From the NCBI GenBank assembly GCA_002256205.1, contig NKIW01000001.1:620001-684000 (forward strand): a DNA stretch of 64,000 nt. The letters run 5' to 3'. Both the position numbers and the translations under genes were made by a program. The notes below the pieces were generated by a model. It had not been told where the DNA came from. It made no database searches and saw only the letters and a list, made by a program, of their open reading frames with translations. Shown here one piece after another: positions 54,961 to 64,000 of this stretch (positions are counted from its first letter, which is position 1; each line of letters opens with the position of its first letter). The stretch comes from Rhizobiales bacterium PAR1 (lineage in GTDB: Bacteria > Pseudomonadota > Alphaproteobacteria > Rhizobiales > Beijerinckiaceae).

Positions 54961-57221
54961 TGGATGCCACAGGCCCCCGTTCGGACAATCTGCTGGCAAT
55001 CCTGAGACGGCGCCTCACGCTGTTTCTTGCGATCTTTGCCGCTGTCTTTGGCGCTGCCGTGATGGCCTATTTTGTCATTCCCACGCGCTATGTCGCAACA
55101 GCAGCCATCATTGTCGCGCAGCAGGATCTCGGACTCGATACCGCCAAGGCAATCAGCGCCGACAAGGTCGGTGACCCGGCGGACCTTGAAAGCCAACTGC
55201 TGCTTGTCCGCTCACCGCGCATCCTGCGGCTGATCCTGAATGAAAACGCGGTCAAGGATGCGCTTGGGCGCGAATGCCGGACCCGCTCCTCCGTGCTGCC
55301 GAGCGGCGGTGGGCGCTGCGAAGCGCTGTTCTCGGATATGGACAAGCTCCGGGAACAGGTTGCCCAGCGCTTCAACATCGCCGGCGCCGGGCGTTCACGC
55401 GTGATCAACATCAACTACGAATCGACCCTCCCGGATGTCGCGCAGACCATGGCCAATTCCCTGACCATGACCTTTCTGGCGGATCGGCGCGAAACGCTGA
55501 CCTCCCGCCGCGAAGAAGCCGCCGGGCAACTCCGCGCCCAGATGGCGCAACTCGAAAGCGCGCTCCGGGCGGATGAGGATCGCATCCAACTCTTCCGCCG
55601 CAAGAACGGCCTCCAGCGCGGCACCACGGCGCCGATAGCCTCCGAACGCCTGACTGGGACGATCCAGGCCCTCTCCGCTGCCGAAGCGGGCAAGGCTGAT
55701 GCCTCCGCAAAGCTGAATTCGTTGCGTGAAGGCGAGGATTTCGCCGATAGCCCGAACACCATGGCGCGCCGCACCATCGGCGACATCAAGCAGCAGATCG
55801 CGACCATGGATGCGCAAATCGCCAGTGAATCCAATATGCTCGGCCCGCTTCATCCGGTGCTGCAATCGCTGGAGCGCCAGCGCGCCGCCCTGAAGCGTCG
55901 TCTCGATACCGAAGTCGCGACCCTCGCGGCCAGCACCAAGCGGCGCTTTGCCGCCGCCCAGAAAACCGCGAGCGAAATCAATACATCGCTCGGCAAGCTC
56001 AAGAACGAAGCCGCCGACGCCAACGACAACGAAACCAAGATCTCGGCGCTGGTGCGCGAGAATGACGCCAAGCGCGGACAGATCGCGGATCTCGGTCGCA
56101 AGATCGGCGATCTCGAGATTCAGAAGCGCACGATCTCGCCGGGTACCGAACTCGTGAACCTCGCCGAAATGCCGGTGATCCCCTTCTTCCCCAAGCTGGT
56201 GCCCTTCGTCGCCGGCGGCTTCCTGTTCGGGCTGCTTTGCGCGGCGGGCGCCTGCCTGCTGCTGGAGCGCCGCGAGCGCGCCCGACTGGGCCTCGATGAG
56301 GTCGAGGAACCTGCCGCCATCACCCCGCCCGAGACCTCGTCTGCCTATGCAGGGATGATCGGCACCATCAAGCCGGCAAACCACAACAGCGCGCCGCCCG
56401 AGGGGCATCGCATCCGCCGGATCAGCGGGCGCAAATCTGAACCGTTTGGAAAATCCGAATCGTCCGGAAAGCCCGCTGGCATCAGAAACCCCGTGATTGC
56501 GACCTTCGCCCGGCTGGAGAAGCCGCATGGCACCTTGCCGTTTTTCAGAACGGCAGATCTCAAGGGCCTTCTGAAAAAGCTTCGCAGCGATGAACTGACG
56601 CGCACGAGCCTTGCCACGCTGATATCGGCCCTGCGTCGGCAAGCCAGCCGGCGTAAACTGAAAACCCTGCTTTTCACCTCGGCCACGCCGGGCGTCGGCA
56701 AGACGACGCTGATCCTCAGCCTCGCGGAATCGCTGGCGGCGGAAGGGGCTCAGGTTCTGGTGATCGAGACCGATATGAAGCACCCTGCGCTTCGCAACGC
56801 CCTCGGCCTTGAGGCCAGTCCCGGTCTGGCCGGGGTTCTTTCGGGCCGCACCGCCATTCAGAAGGCGCTGGTGCGCGGCGCGATGCCGAATCTGCACATC
56901 CTCCCTGCCGGCAGCGCCGCCGATGCCATTGTGCCCGGCGGCCCGCCAATGACGGCGCTGCTGACCTGGGCGCAGCGCTTTGATTTCGTGCTGATCGATA
57001 CGCCCGCCGAGATCGCCGCCCCCGCGCTGCCGATGCTCGCAGCACAGGTCGATGGCATTCTCTGCTGCGCCCGCGAGGCCGATCCGGTGCGCGATCTCCA
57101 TGCGATGAAGGCCCGGCTCGAAAAGGCAAACGGGCGGATCATTGGCCTTGTCCAGACCATGGCCAGCCCGGAAGCCGTCAGACGGAGCCATGAGGCATCG
57201 TGGCAGGGGTCGGCAGCGTGA
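54957..57221 (+). CDS. Polysaccharide co-polymerase: Wzz domain plus BY-kinase-like ATPase
   Basis: A 754-residue GumC/ExoP-type protein. TM1 (about 20-42) and TM2 (about 405-430) flank a periplasmic coiled-coil-rich Wzz region. The cytoplasmic C-terminus is an ATPase with Walker A TPGVGKTTLIL (from 577), Walker A' VLVIETDMKHP and Walker B FVLIDTPAE. It sets chain length and drives export of exopolysaccharide. Unlike canonical bacterial tyrosine kinases, no tyrosine occurs anywhere after Walker A, and the C-terminus ends SWQGSAA, so autophosphorylation on a Tyr tail is excluded. It overlaps both neighbours by four bases. Confidence 0.92.
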   Translation: MMDATGPRSDNLLAILRRRLTLFLAIFAAVFGAAVMAYFVIPTRYVATAAIIVAQQDLGLDTAKAISADKVGDPADLESQLLLVRSPRILRLILNENAVKDALGRECRTRSSVLPSGGGRCEALFSDMDKLREQVAQRFNIAGAGRSRVININYESTLPDVAQTMANSLTMTFLADRRETLTSRREEAAGQLRAQMAQLESALRADEDRIQLFRRKNGLQRGTTAPIASERLTGTIQALSAAEAGKADASAKLNSLREGEDFADSPNTMARRTIGDIKQQIATMDAQIASESNMLGPLHPVLQSLERQRAALKRRLDTEVATLAASTKRRFAAAQKTASEINTSLGKLKNEAADANDNETKISALVRENDAKRGQIADLGRKIGDLEIQKRTISPGTELVNLAEMPVIPFFPKLVPFVAGGFLFGLLCAAGACLLLERRERARLGLDEVEEPAAITPPETSSAYAGMIGTIKPANHNSAPPEGHRIRRISGRKSEPFGKSESSGKPAGIRNPVIATFARLEKPHGTLPFFRTADLKGLLKKLRSDELTRTSLATLISALRRQASRRKLKTLLFTSATPGVGKTTLILSLAESLAAEGAQVLVIETDMKHPALRNALGLEASPGLAGVLSGRTAIQKALVRGAMPNLHILPAGSAADAIVPGGPPMTALLTWAQRFDFVLIDTPAEIAAPALPMLAAQVDGILCCAREADPVRDLHAMKARLEKANGRIIGLVQTMASPEAVRRSHEASWQGSAA

Positions 57222-58387
57222 GCCCGCCAAAGGTTCTCTTTGTCAGCCATTCGGGCGCGGTTTCAGGCGCCGAACGGGTGTTGCTGGATGTCATTGAGGC
57301 CTTCCCACAGGCGCGCGCCTTTGTCTTCGAGCCCGGCGATTTACCAGCACGGCTCACCGCAGCAGGCGTTGAAACCACCGTCTCGAAAGGCGGTGCGACC
57401 CTCTCCGGTGCCCGGCGGGATTCCTCTCTGCGCGTGATCCTGCCGCTCGCTTCGGCACTCTTCGGGCTGACGCGCGAATTGATGGCCGCGATGAAGGATT
57501 GCGATGTCGTCTATGCGAACTCGCAGAAGGCCTTCACGCTGGCGGCACTCGCGTGCCTTTTAAAGCGCAAGCCGCTGGTCTGGCACCTGCATGATATCCT
57601 GAGCCCGGCGCATTTCGGCACGCTCCAGCGTCAGTTGCAGACGCGGCTTGCCAATCTCGCGGCCTGCTGCGTGATCGTTCCCTCGGATGCAGCGGCACAA
57701 GCCTTCATCGCCGCCGGTGGCACGGCAAAGCGGGTCGCTGTGGTCCCGAACGGCGTCAGCCGCGAACCCGATCCTCGCTCGAAAGCCGATCTGCGCCGCG
57801 ATATGGGCTTGCCGGAAGCCGGGTTTCTCGCAGGCGTTTTTAGTCGCATCTCGCCCTGGAAGGGGCAGGATATTGTCCTTCAGGCACTTGCCGGAAACCC
57901 CGACATCACCGGTGTCTTCGCAGGCTCCGCGCTCTTCGGCGAGGAGGCCTATGCCAGCCGCCTCCAGCGCCTTGTGAGAGAGTTCGGCCTCGAAAACCGC
58001 GCGATTTTCCTTGGTCAGCGCTCGGATATCCTGCCGCTGATGCAGGCAATGGACGTTGTCATCCATCCCTCGACCGAACCGGAACCCTTTGGGCTCACGC
58101 TAGTCGAAGCCATGCTGGCAGGCACGCCGCTGCTGGCGAGCGATGCCGGCGCTTCGGCGGAAATTCTCGATAACGGTCGCTACGGCACGCTTTTCGCGCC
58201 AGCCAACCCTGCTGCGCTGATCACAGCCTTGACCGATCTTGCCCGTATGGCGGCCGAGCGGCCAGACGATCTCGCCGAGATAACAGCCGCCGCGCGCGAG
58301 CGAGCGCTGACGGTTTACAGCGTCGCGCGGATGAACGACGCGATTGCGGGCTCGGTCGCCAGCGCCACACGGCAAAGGTTAGCGTAG
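57218..58387 (+). CDS. GT4-family glycosyltransferase
   Basis: A 389-residue GT-B glycosyltransferase. The N-terminus has VLFVSHSGAVSGAERVLLD; donor-site motifs are GVFSRISPWKGQDIVLQAL and PEPFGLTLVEAMLAGTPLLA. The GTG at 57218 overlaps the preceding stop (GTGA); an in-frame GTG at 57200 is an alternative. Its sugar and linkage are unknown. It is followed by a 151-base spacer before the flippase. Confidence 0.9.
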   Translation: MSPPKVLFVSHSGAVSGAERVLLDVIEAFPQARAFVFEPGDLPARLTAAGVETTVSKGGATLSGARRDSSLRVILPLASALFGLTRELMAAMKDCDVVYANSQKAFTLAALACLLKRKPLVWHLHDILSPAHFGTLQRQLQTRLANLAACCVIVPSDAAAQAFIAAGGTAKRVAVVPNGVSREPDPRSKADLRRDMGLPEAGFLAGVFSRISPWKGQDIVLQALAGNPDITGVFAGSALFGEEAYASRLQRLVREFGLENRAIFLGQRSDILPLMQAMDVVIHPSTEPEPFGLTLVEAMLAGTPLLASDAGASAEILDNGRYGTLFAPANPAALITALTDLARMAAERPDDLAEITAAARERALTVYSVARMNDAIAGSVASATRQRLA

Positions 58388-58538
58388 TAACCGCTTGGCC
58401 ACCACATTTCGCACCAATTCGCGCCCGACAGGCGATTGTTCACTTTCCACAGGCATAGGTTTTCGCCGGCGCGACAATCCCGGTTCCGATCCGGCAGCTG
58501 CGCGCCACGCCAGACATGAACATCAGGTATGAATAGGC

Positions 58539-60263
58539 ATGGACAAGCCCCCTGAGCCGCCGCCCGGCAGCACCGACGGAAAGCCCACAGGGCTCCGGCG
58601 CTGGTGGCACGCTCTGTTGCCGAACCGTCCAACCGGCCGCATGACCGGCACTGACGAACTCGATAATGAAGCCGATGTGACCCTGCTTGCACTTGCCAGC
58701 AACGAGGCGAAGGCTGCTGCCCCCGCGAAAGCCCCGGATCCGGTCTTCTCCGGGCGCCGCCTTGCCATTCTGCTGATGCTCGGCGCCGTGGTGAGCAAGA
58801 TGCTCGGCCTCGTGCGCGAGATCTCGATGGCGCATATGTTCGGCACGTCGATCACGGCGGATGCCTTCCGCGCTGCGATCACCGGCGTGCTGATGCCGCT
58901 CGCGCTGTTGCAGAACGAGACGGTGCCCACGGTTTTCATCCCCATGCATCGCGACTGGCAGGCCCGCGGCGATGCACCACGTCGCTTCGCGGCCCTCGCC
59001 ATCACGCTGACGCTGATCGGCACCCTCATCATGGGCTGCGTGCTGATGCTCGGGAGCTACTGGATCACCGCCTTCGTCGGTGGCTTCACGCAGGAAGGGC
59101 AGGAACTCACCCGCTCCTTCATTACCATCATGGCGCTCGCCATGCCCGGCTCGGTGATGCTCAACGCCCTCTCGGCGGGCGAGATCGCGCTCGGGCGTTC
59201 GCGCCTGACCACCATTCGCGCGAGCCTGCTCAATATTGCGATCATCGGCGGCCTGCTGGTCGTCTTTTTCACCGGCTGGCTGATGGCGCTGCCCGTCGCT
59301 TTCATGCTCGCCTTCGATGGCTTGGCGATCTGGGGCGTCTACAAGCTGACGCGGGAAGGCGATCTTTCCTTCAAGGGCCTAACCTGGGCCGATCTGATGG
59401 CGGCGCAGAAGGAATTCTGGGTCCGCGTCCGTCCGCTGCTGGCCATGCCGATCGCCGAGCAGGCGAACATCTGGATCGAGCGCCTCACCGCCTCGCGTCT
59501 CGCGGTCGGCGCGGTCGCCTCGCTCGATTACGCGCGCACGATCACCGATAGTGCCGTGCTCTTCATCAGCCAGCCGCTCGGGCTTGTGCTGCTCGCCACG
59601 CCGCCCGATGCCGACCCCGCCGAGCGGATGGAACGTCTGAGCCGCCCGCTACTCGCCGCCGGCCTGCCAGCTTCAGTCTGGCTCGGGCTTTTCGGTCCGG
59701 AAGTCGTGACCATGCTCTTCTCGCGCGGTGCCTTCAACGAAACCGCGATTGAACTCACCGGGCAGGCTCTGCTCGGCATTTCACTCGGCCTCTGGGCGGT
59801 GACGCTCGGTTGGGTCTTGCTGCGCATGGTCAACAGCGCCGGCCAGAATGCCAGAGCCACCATGATCCTGCTGATGGGTTACGCTGTGAACATCCTGAGC
59901 AACTTCGTGCTCTATGAACTGCCTGCGGCAAAGGGCTATGGCCCGTTCATCATCGGTGTCGGGGAATCGCTTCGCGGCGGCATCCTGCTGATCGGCGCAG
60001 CCATGGCTCTGGGTTGCGGGATGCGCCTCCTCAAGCTGATCGGCCTTGCCCTGCCGGCGACCGTTCTGATGCTGGGTCTTGGCTGGTGGATCGATACCGC
60101 GATCCTCGCACTCTGGCCAAAGCTTGCACTCTCCGGACTCACCTGCGTTGCATCAATTCTTGTTGGATTTCAGATACTTGACCCAGAAGTTCTCCGTGCA
60201 GCGTTTAGCCGCATTCGGGGCAAATTTAATCAAATCTTCAGAAAATCCACCGCCAAGGGTTAG
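58539..60263 (+). CDS. MurJ/MviN-family lipid-linked oligosaccharide flippase
   Basis: A 574-residue MOP-superfamily membrane protein with about 14 helices, preceded by a 70-residue hydrophilic N-terminus. Typical motifs are SKMLGLVREISMAHMFG, AFRAAITGVLMPLALLQNET, and FSRGAFNETAIELTGQALLG, where MurJ proteins have a conserved FxRGAF. In most bacteria the lipid II flippase gene sits with cell-wall genes. Here it is inside an exopolysaccharide cluster, so a role in exporting the polymer's lipid-linked unit, in place of Wzx, is likely. Confidence 0.9.
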   Translation: MDKPPEPPPGSTDGKPTGLRRWWHALLPNRPTGRMTGTDELDNEADVTLLALASNEAKAAAPAKAPDPVFSGRRLAILLMLGAVVSKMLGLVREISMAHMFGTSITADAFRAAITGVLMPLALLQNETVPTVFIPMHRDWQARGDAPRRFAALAITLTLIGTLIMGCVLMLGSYWITAFVGGFTQEGQELTRSFITIMALAMPGSVMLNALSAGEIALGRSRLTTIRASLLNIAIIGGLLVVFFTGWLMALPVAFMLAFDGLAIWGVYKLTREGDLSFKGLTWADLMAAQKEFWVRVRPLLAMPIAEQANIWIERLTASRLAVGAVASLDYARTITDSAVLFISQPLGLVLLATPPDADPAERMERLSRPLLAAGLPASVWLGLFGPEVVTMLFSRGAFNETAIELTGQALLGISLGLWAVTLGWVLLRMVNSAGQNARATMILLMGYAVNILSNFVLYELPAAKGYGPFIIGVGESLRGGILLIGAAMALGCGMRLLKLIGLALPATVLMLGLGWWIDTAILALWPKLALSGLTCVASILVGFQILDPEVLRAAFSRIRGKFNQIFRKSTAKG

Positions 60264-60315
60264 ACTGCATTACTTATACGAACCGAAAATCAAAAACCGG
60301 CCGAGGATCGACTTG

Positions 60316-61290
60316 GTGAACCTGACGACAAAAATATTGCGGAGTTTGAGCAATGCGACCCTCGGGCCGCGTGGCGCTCTGTTTATTTTTCATCGCATGT
60401 CGCGTAAAGATACGTGGTCACAACTACTCGATAACGGTTTTTATCTCAACGAAAGCTTTATGGACGAATTTTTGACCTATCTCTCCGTGCAGGGATGGGA
60501 CTTCGTCACGATCGAAGAGGCCGTTCACCGGTCGCAGAGCGGAGATTTCTCCCGCAAGTTTGTCAACTTCTCACTCGATGATTGCTATCGCGACACCTAC
60601 GAAATCGCAGTGCCGCTGTTCCGTCGCCACAAGGCGCCTTTGACGCTCTACCTCACCACCGGCATCCCCGATAACACGCTTGCGCTCTGGGCCGCCGGCA
60701 TCGAGGATACCCTGATGACGCGGGACAGGGTCGAGCTGGAAGAAGGCCCACTTTTCCTCACCGATCATGCCTCGCGCGTCGCCGCCTTTCAGGCGCTTTT
60801 TTCGGCCTGGGATGAGAATGGCGCCGCCAGCCGCTACGCCCGGTTCTGCGCCCTCAACGGCATTGATCAGGAAGCGATGCACTGGAAGCATGCGATGTCC
60901 TGGGAAATGCTCGAAACCGTGAAGCATGATCCCTATGTCGAGATCGGCGGCCATACCATCAACCACCCCCATGTCGCGGATCTCGACAGGGATCAGGCCG
61001 CGCATGAAATCGGCGGATGCCTCGCCCGCATCACGGAAAAGCTTGGCATTCCGGCCAAGCATTTTGCGTTTCCCTATGGTCGCGCCAAGGATTGCAGCGC
61101 GCGCGATTTCGCGCTGGCACGGGAGTTAGGTCTCGGCAGCGCCGCGACCACCGTCAAGGGCCTGGTTTACGCCGGACAGGACCCGATGCGCCTGCCGCGC
61201 ATCACGCTCAACGGCAAGCACCAGAGCCTTGCCATGATGGAGGCTCACCTCTCCGGTCTCACGGCGCTGGCAGGCTCGCTCAAGAGCTGA
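60316..61290 (+). CDS. Polysaccharide deacetylase family protein
   Basis: A 324-residue NodB-fold protein. The metal-binding aspartates are D88-D89 in FSLDDCYRDTYE, and the H213-x3-H217 pair is in GGHTINHPHV; FAFPYGRA supplies the third motif. These remove acetyl groups from N- or O-acetylated sugars, here presumably of the cluster's polymer. The start is uncertain: a GTG at 60316 with GAGG upstream is chosen, and the first 150 bases are AT-richer than the rest. The longer frame from 60079 lies inside the flippase gene. Confidence 0.88.
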   Translation: MNLTTKILRSLSNATLGPRGALFIFHRMSRKDTWSQLLDNGFYLNESFMDEFLTYLSVQGWDFVTIEEAVHRSQSGDFSRKFVNFSLDDCYRDTYEIAVPLFRRHKAPLTLYLTTGIPDNTLALWAAGIEDTLMTRDRVELEEGPLFLTDHASRVAAFQALFSAWDENGAASRYARFCALNGIDQEAMHWKHAMSWEMLETVKHDPYVEIGGHTINHPHVADLDRDQAAHEIGGCLARITEKLGIPAKHFAFPYGRAKDCSARDFALARELGLGSAATTVKGLVYAGQDPMRLPRITLNGKHQSLAMMEAHLSGLTALAGSLKS

Positions 61291-61399
61291 ATTGCCGCGC
61301 GCGGTTACCACCCGCTCACCAATCGGCTTAACCGGATTTTTTTTCCTCGCGACTAGGTTGCCTTCGCCAGCCCACCAGAGCCCGCGAAGGCAAGACCCT

Positions 61400-62572
61400 A
61401 TGCAAGAGACGTCCCCCCGCCCCGGAAGGCCGCTCCGCGTGCTCTCCATCGCGCATTCCGCCGTCTCGCGCGATACGGGCCGGTTGCGCTATGTGCCGTT
61501 TGCCAAGCGGGACGACCTTGAAGTTCACCTCGTCGGCCCGGAGCGCTGGTATCAGTTCGGGCGCTGGCTCCACGCCGATCCGGTGGGCGATTTGCCGGTC
61601 AAAACCCATATCCTGCCGATCCGCCTGCCGAATGGCGGTCCCGCAAGCTGGTATCTGCATTACTATCCCGGCCTGAAGCGGCTGATTGCCGAGTTGCAGC
61701 CCGATGTCATCCACCTTTGGGAAGAGCCGTGGAGTGTGGTGGCGATGCAGGCGCTGCGTCATCGCGGCAAGGCGGCGCTGGTGCTGGAGGTCGATCAGAA
61801 CATCCTCAAGCACCTGCCCTTTCCCTTCGAGCCAATGCGCCGCTTCGTGCTGCGCCGGACCGACGCGATCCTCTCGCGCTCGGAACACGCCACCGAGGTC
61901 TGTCGCGCCTGCGAATATACCGGGCCGGCATTGCCCATCGGCTATGGCGTCGATGCCGAAACCTATTACTCCCTTCCGCGCCCGCCACGTGCACCCGATG
62001 CCGGGCTGCACCTGGGCTATTGCGGTCGTCTCGTGATCGAGAAAGGTCTCGATGATTGTCTCGACGCCATGGCGCAAGGCCCTGCCAATGTCACCCTCGC
62101 GATTAAGGGCGAAGGGCCATACGAAGCCGCGCTGAAGGCCCGCGTCACCGCGCTCGGTCTTGAAAGCCGCGTCACCTTTGAAGGCTGGGGCAGCGCGATC
62201 GAGGTCGCGAACTTCTTCCGCAGTCTGGATGCCTCGATCCTCCTGACTCGCACCACCGCGACCGTGCGCGAGCAGTTCGGCCGCGCGATTATCGAATCGC
62301 AAGGCTGCGGCGTTCCGGTGATCGGCACCACCTGCGGCGCTATTGCCGAGGTGATCGGCCCTGGCGGCTGGGTCGTGCCGGAGAGCGACCCCAAAGCGCT
62401 GATCGCCTGTTTCAAGGCCATTCTCGGCGATCCCGCCAGCATCGCTGCCAAGGGCGAAGCGGGTATCACCAATGTCCGCGATCGCTTCACCTATGACGCT
62501 GTCGCGCGCGATCTCGCGAATGCGTGGTTCGCCGCGCGCGCCCATCGCGATCAGATCCTTAAAGGCAGGTGA
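61400..62572 (+). CDS. GT4-family glycosyltransferase
   Basis: A 390-residue GT-B glycosyltransferase. The acceptor domain has VLSIAHSAVSRDTGRLRYVP and IHLWEEPWSVVA; the donor domain has GYCGRLVIEKGLDDCLDAMA and EQFGRAIIESQGCGVPVIG. The ATG at 61400 follows GAAGG. The stop is two bases before the next gene, so the two are coupled. Confidence 0.9.
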   Translation: MQETSPRPGRPLRVLSIAHSAVSRDTGRLRYVPFAKRDDLEVHLVGPERWYQFGRWLHADPVGDLPVKTHILPIRLPNGGPASWYLHYYPGLKRLIAELQPDVIHLWEEPWSVVAMQALRHRGKAALVLEVDQNILKHLPFPFEPMRRFVLRRTDAILSRSEHATEVCRACEYTGPALPIGYGVDAETYYSLPRPPRAPDAGLHLGYCGRLVIEKGLDDCLDAMAQGPANVTLAIKGEGPYEAALKARVTALGLESRVTFEGWGSAIEVANFFRSLDASILLTRTTATVREQFGRAIIESQGCGVPVIGTTCGAIAEVIGPGGWVVPESDPKALIACFKAILGDPASIAAKGEAGITNVRDRFTYDAVARDLANAWFAARAHRDQILKGR

Positions 62573-62574
62573 GC

Positions 62575-64000
62575 ATGGCAACGCAGCCTTTCCGGCAGTT
62601 CGGAACGCCCGTCGCCTTCAACAGCGTTGCGGGGTTTCTGCACGCCGCACCGGGCCGGATGGGCGTTTTGATGCTCTCCCCCTGGGGCTTCGAGGAAATG
62701 ACCATCCGGCGCGGCTGGGGAACCCTCGCCGCCACGCTCGCCGAAGCCGGGCTCTCCTGCCTGCGGTTTGACTGGCCCGGCACGGCGGACAGCCTCGGCG
62801 CATCACTGGACATCACCGCGCTGGAGACATGGCGCGAGGCGGTTCGGAACGCCGCGACCTTCCTGCGCGAGACCACCGGCATTGACCGTCTCTGCGTGCT
62901 CGGTCAGGGCATTGGCGCGCTACTGGCGATCGAGATGAGCCACGAGATCAAGGCGGATGCCCTCGTGGTGATGGCCCCGGCGCGCGAAGGCCGCGCCGGT
63001 GTGCGCGAACTCACCGCATGGAGCGCCATGCTCGCCTCCTTCCTGCGCATCGAAACCGAGGTCGAGGGCGCGGCGGTCAACGTGATGGGTTTCACGCTGT
63101 CGAAGCCCTTTGCCGATGATCTGGCCCGTTTCAAGCTCGACCGTACGGCACAACAGGGAGCACCGCCTGCCCTGCTGCTCGCGCGGCCCGAACGCGCGGG
63201 AGATACGGATATCGCTGAAGCGCTTCAGGCGCGCGGCCATGCTGTGACTGTCGAGGCCTACGCGCAGTACGACAGTTTCGTTGCGCACCAGTCGACCTCG
63301 GTCGTCCCGGTCGAGGATTTCAAAAAGATCGCGGGCTATCTGGTTGGCCTTGGTGGCATGGAACACCGCAAAACGAGCCTTACCCCGGCCCTCACCTCTG
63401 ATCTGGCCCCACCAGCCTTCCACGAGCGCGCGCTGAGCTTCGGCGCGGCCGAACGCCTCCATGGTATTCTTTGCACGCCAACCGGCGTCTCCCGCGCCCT
63501 CGTGGTGCTGGTGAACTCAGGGTATAATCCGCACATCGGCTGGGCGCGGATGCACGTCACCATCGCCCGCCAACTGGCGGAACGCGGGGTTTCAAGCTTT
63601 CGCATCGATTGCAGCGGCCTTGGCGATAGCGATGTCGCGCCGGGGGCCTCCGGCCAACTCATCTACACCGACGAGCAGATTGCCGATATTCGTGCCGCGT
63701 TGGACGCGGTGGAACCGCTGGATCTCGGCCCGCTGCTGCTCTCCGGGCGGTGCAGCGGCGCCTATGCCGCGCTTCAGGCCGGCGCGGCAGACAGCCGCGT
63801 CAAAGCTATCGTGGCGGTCAATTCACTTCGCCTGATTCTCGATCCGCGTGAAACCTTCGAGCAGATGATGGCCTCGGGCTCCTCTTCGCTCGCGGATTAC
63901 CGCAAACGCGCGCTCTCGCTCACACTGCTGCGCGATCTCGTCACCTTCAAACTGCCGGTCTGGACGCTTGCGAGGAAGGTCGCGCCGAAAATCCTCGGTC
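62575..64000 (+). CDS. Tandem alpha/beta-hydrolase protein (partial)
   Basis: At least 475 residues, running off the window. Two consecutive alpha/beta-hydrolase domains are visible. Domain 1 (about 1-260) has LMLSPWGFEE and RFDWPGTADS, but the nucleophile elbow reads GQGIG with Gly at residue 112. Domain 2 (from about 285) has VLVNSGYNPHIGWAR and FRIDCSGLGDSD, and its elbow GRCSG places Cys at residue 393. It resembles hydrolases associated with exosortase-type polysaccharide loci, which is family-level recall. It may act on acyl or ester groups of the polymer, or domain 1 may be inactive. Confidence 0.85.
   Translation, partial: MATQPFRQFGTPVAFNSVAGFLHAAPGRMGVLMLSPWGFEEMTIRRGWGTLAATLAEAGLSCLRFDWPGTADSLGASLDITALETWREAVRNAATFLRETTGIDRLCVLGQGIGALLAIEMSHEIKADALVVMAPAREGRAGVRELTAWSAMLASFLRIETEVEGAAVNVMGFTLSKPFADDLARFKLDRTAQQGAPPALLLARPERAGDTDIAEALQARGHAVTVEAYAQYDSFVAHQSTSVVPVEDFKKIAGYLVGLGGMEHRKTSLTPALTSDLAPPAFHERALSFGAAERLHGILCTPTGVSRALVVLVNSGYNPHIGWARMHVTIARQLAERGVSSFRIDCSGLGDSDVAPGASGQLIYTDEQIADIRAALDAVEPLDLGPLLLSGRCSGAYAALQAGAADSRVKAIVAVNSLRLILDPRETFEQMMASGSSSLADYRKRALSLTLLRDLVTFKLPVWTLARKVAPKILG

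Noticed and set aside
55395-57230. 611-residue open frame on the minus strand
   Set aside because: It is antisense to the Wzz/kinase gene, whose motifs and overlaps are clear; long antisense frames are common at this G+C content.

Overview
The window is a chromosomal segment of a GC-rich alphaproteobacterium, most likely in the Hyphomicrobiales (Rhizobiales). The reasons are the recA-alaS arrangement, a direct-repeat GTTC-N7-GTTC LexA box at recA, ExoD and BcsS-like envelope proteins, a DUF6867-type gene inside a branched-chain amino acid transporter locus, and rhizobial-style palindromic intergenic repeats. No tRNA, rRNA, CRISPR array, transposase or phage gene was seen. The family-level assignment is inference.

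Layout. 1-7.5 kb: a MoaB/CinA-type protein (cut by the window edge), an FkbM methyltransferase, map, radC, a membrane GGDEF-EAL protein, exoD and a BcsS-like outer-membrane protein. 7.5-17.3 kb, minus strand: a complete molybdenum hydroxylase (cox, form II) locus. It has three structural subunits (2Fe-2S, Mo-binding, FAD), then CoxD, a YkgJ cysteine-cluster protein, CoxE, XdhC and a molybdopterin-binding/nucleotidyltransferase fusion for cofactor maturation. A tiny secreted six-cysteine protein sits between the 2Fe-2S and Mo subunit genes. 17.6-33 kb, mostly plus strand: a catabolic and transport region. It contains 3-oxoadipate enol-lactonase, an atypical SDR, a DapA-family enzyme, a split aconitase X, a proline-racemase-family epimerase with a Cys/Cys pair, a LIV-type ABC transporter (livHMGF, DUF6867, livJ), CcdA, a P1 (S58) peptidase and a D-amino-acid dehydrogenase. 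Together these point to uptake and breakdown of hydroxyproline-like or related D-/L-imino acids; the exact substrate is not proven by sequence.

33-53.5 kb: mainly housekeeping genes (rpe, purB, two alpha/beta hydrolases, dctA, rpsD, murI, an amine oxidase, trmJ, icd, a thioesterase, alaS, recA) plus several membrane proteins of unknown function and one cyclic-nucleotide-gated potassium channel gene broken by an apparent single-base frameshift. 53.7-64 kb: a plus-strand polysaccharide cluster. It has three GT4 glycosyltransferases, a Wzz/tyrosine-kinase-like chain-length protein without the usual tyrosine tail, a MurJ/MviN-type flippase, a polysaccharide deacetylase and a tandem alpha/beta-hydrolase protein that runs off the window end. 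Together with ExoD, the BcsS-like protein and the GGDEF-EAL protein, envelope polysaccharide is a recurring theme.

The strongest unusual signals are the mirror-symmetric cysteine protein in the cox locus, the tandem hydrolase whose two nucleophile positions are Gly and Cys, the SDR lacking the YxxxK motif within the imino-acid locus, the frameshifted channel, and a REP-like palindrome inserted at the livM/livG junction.
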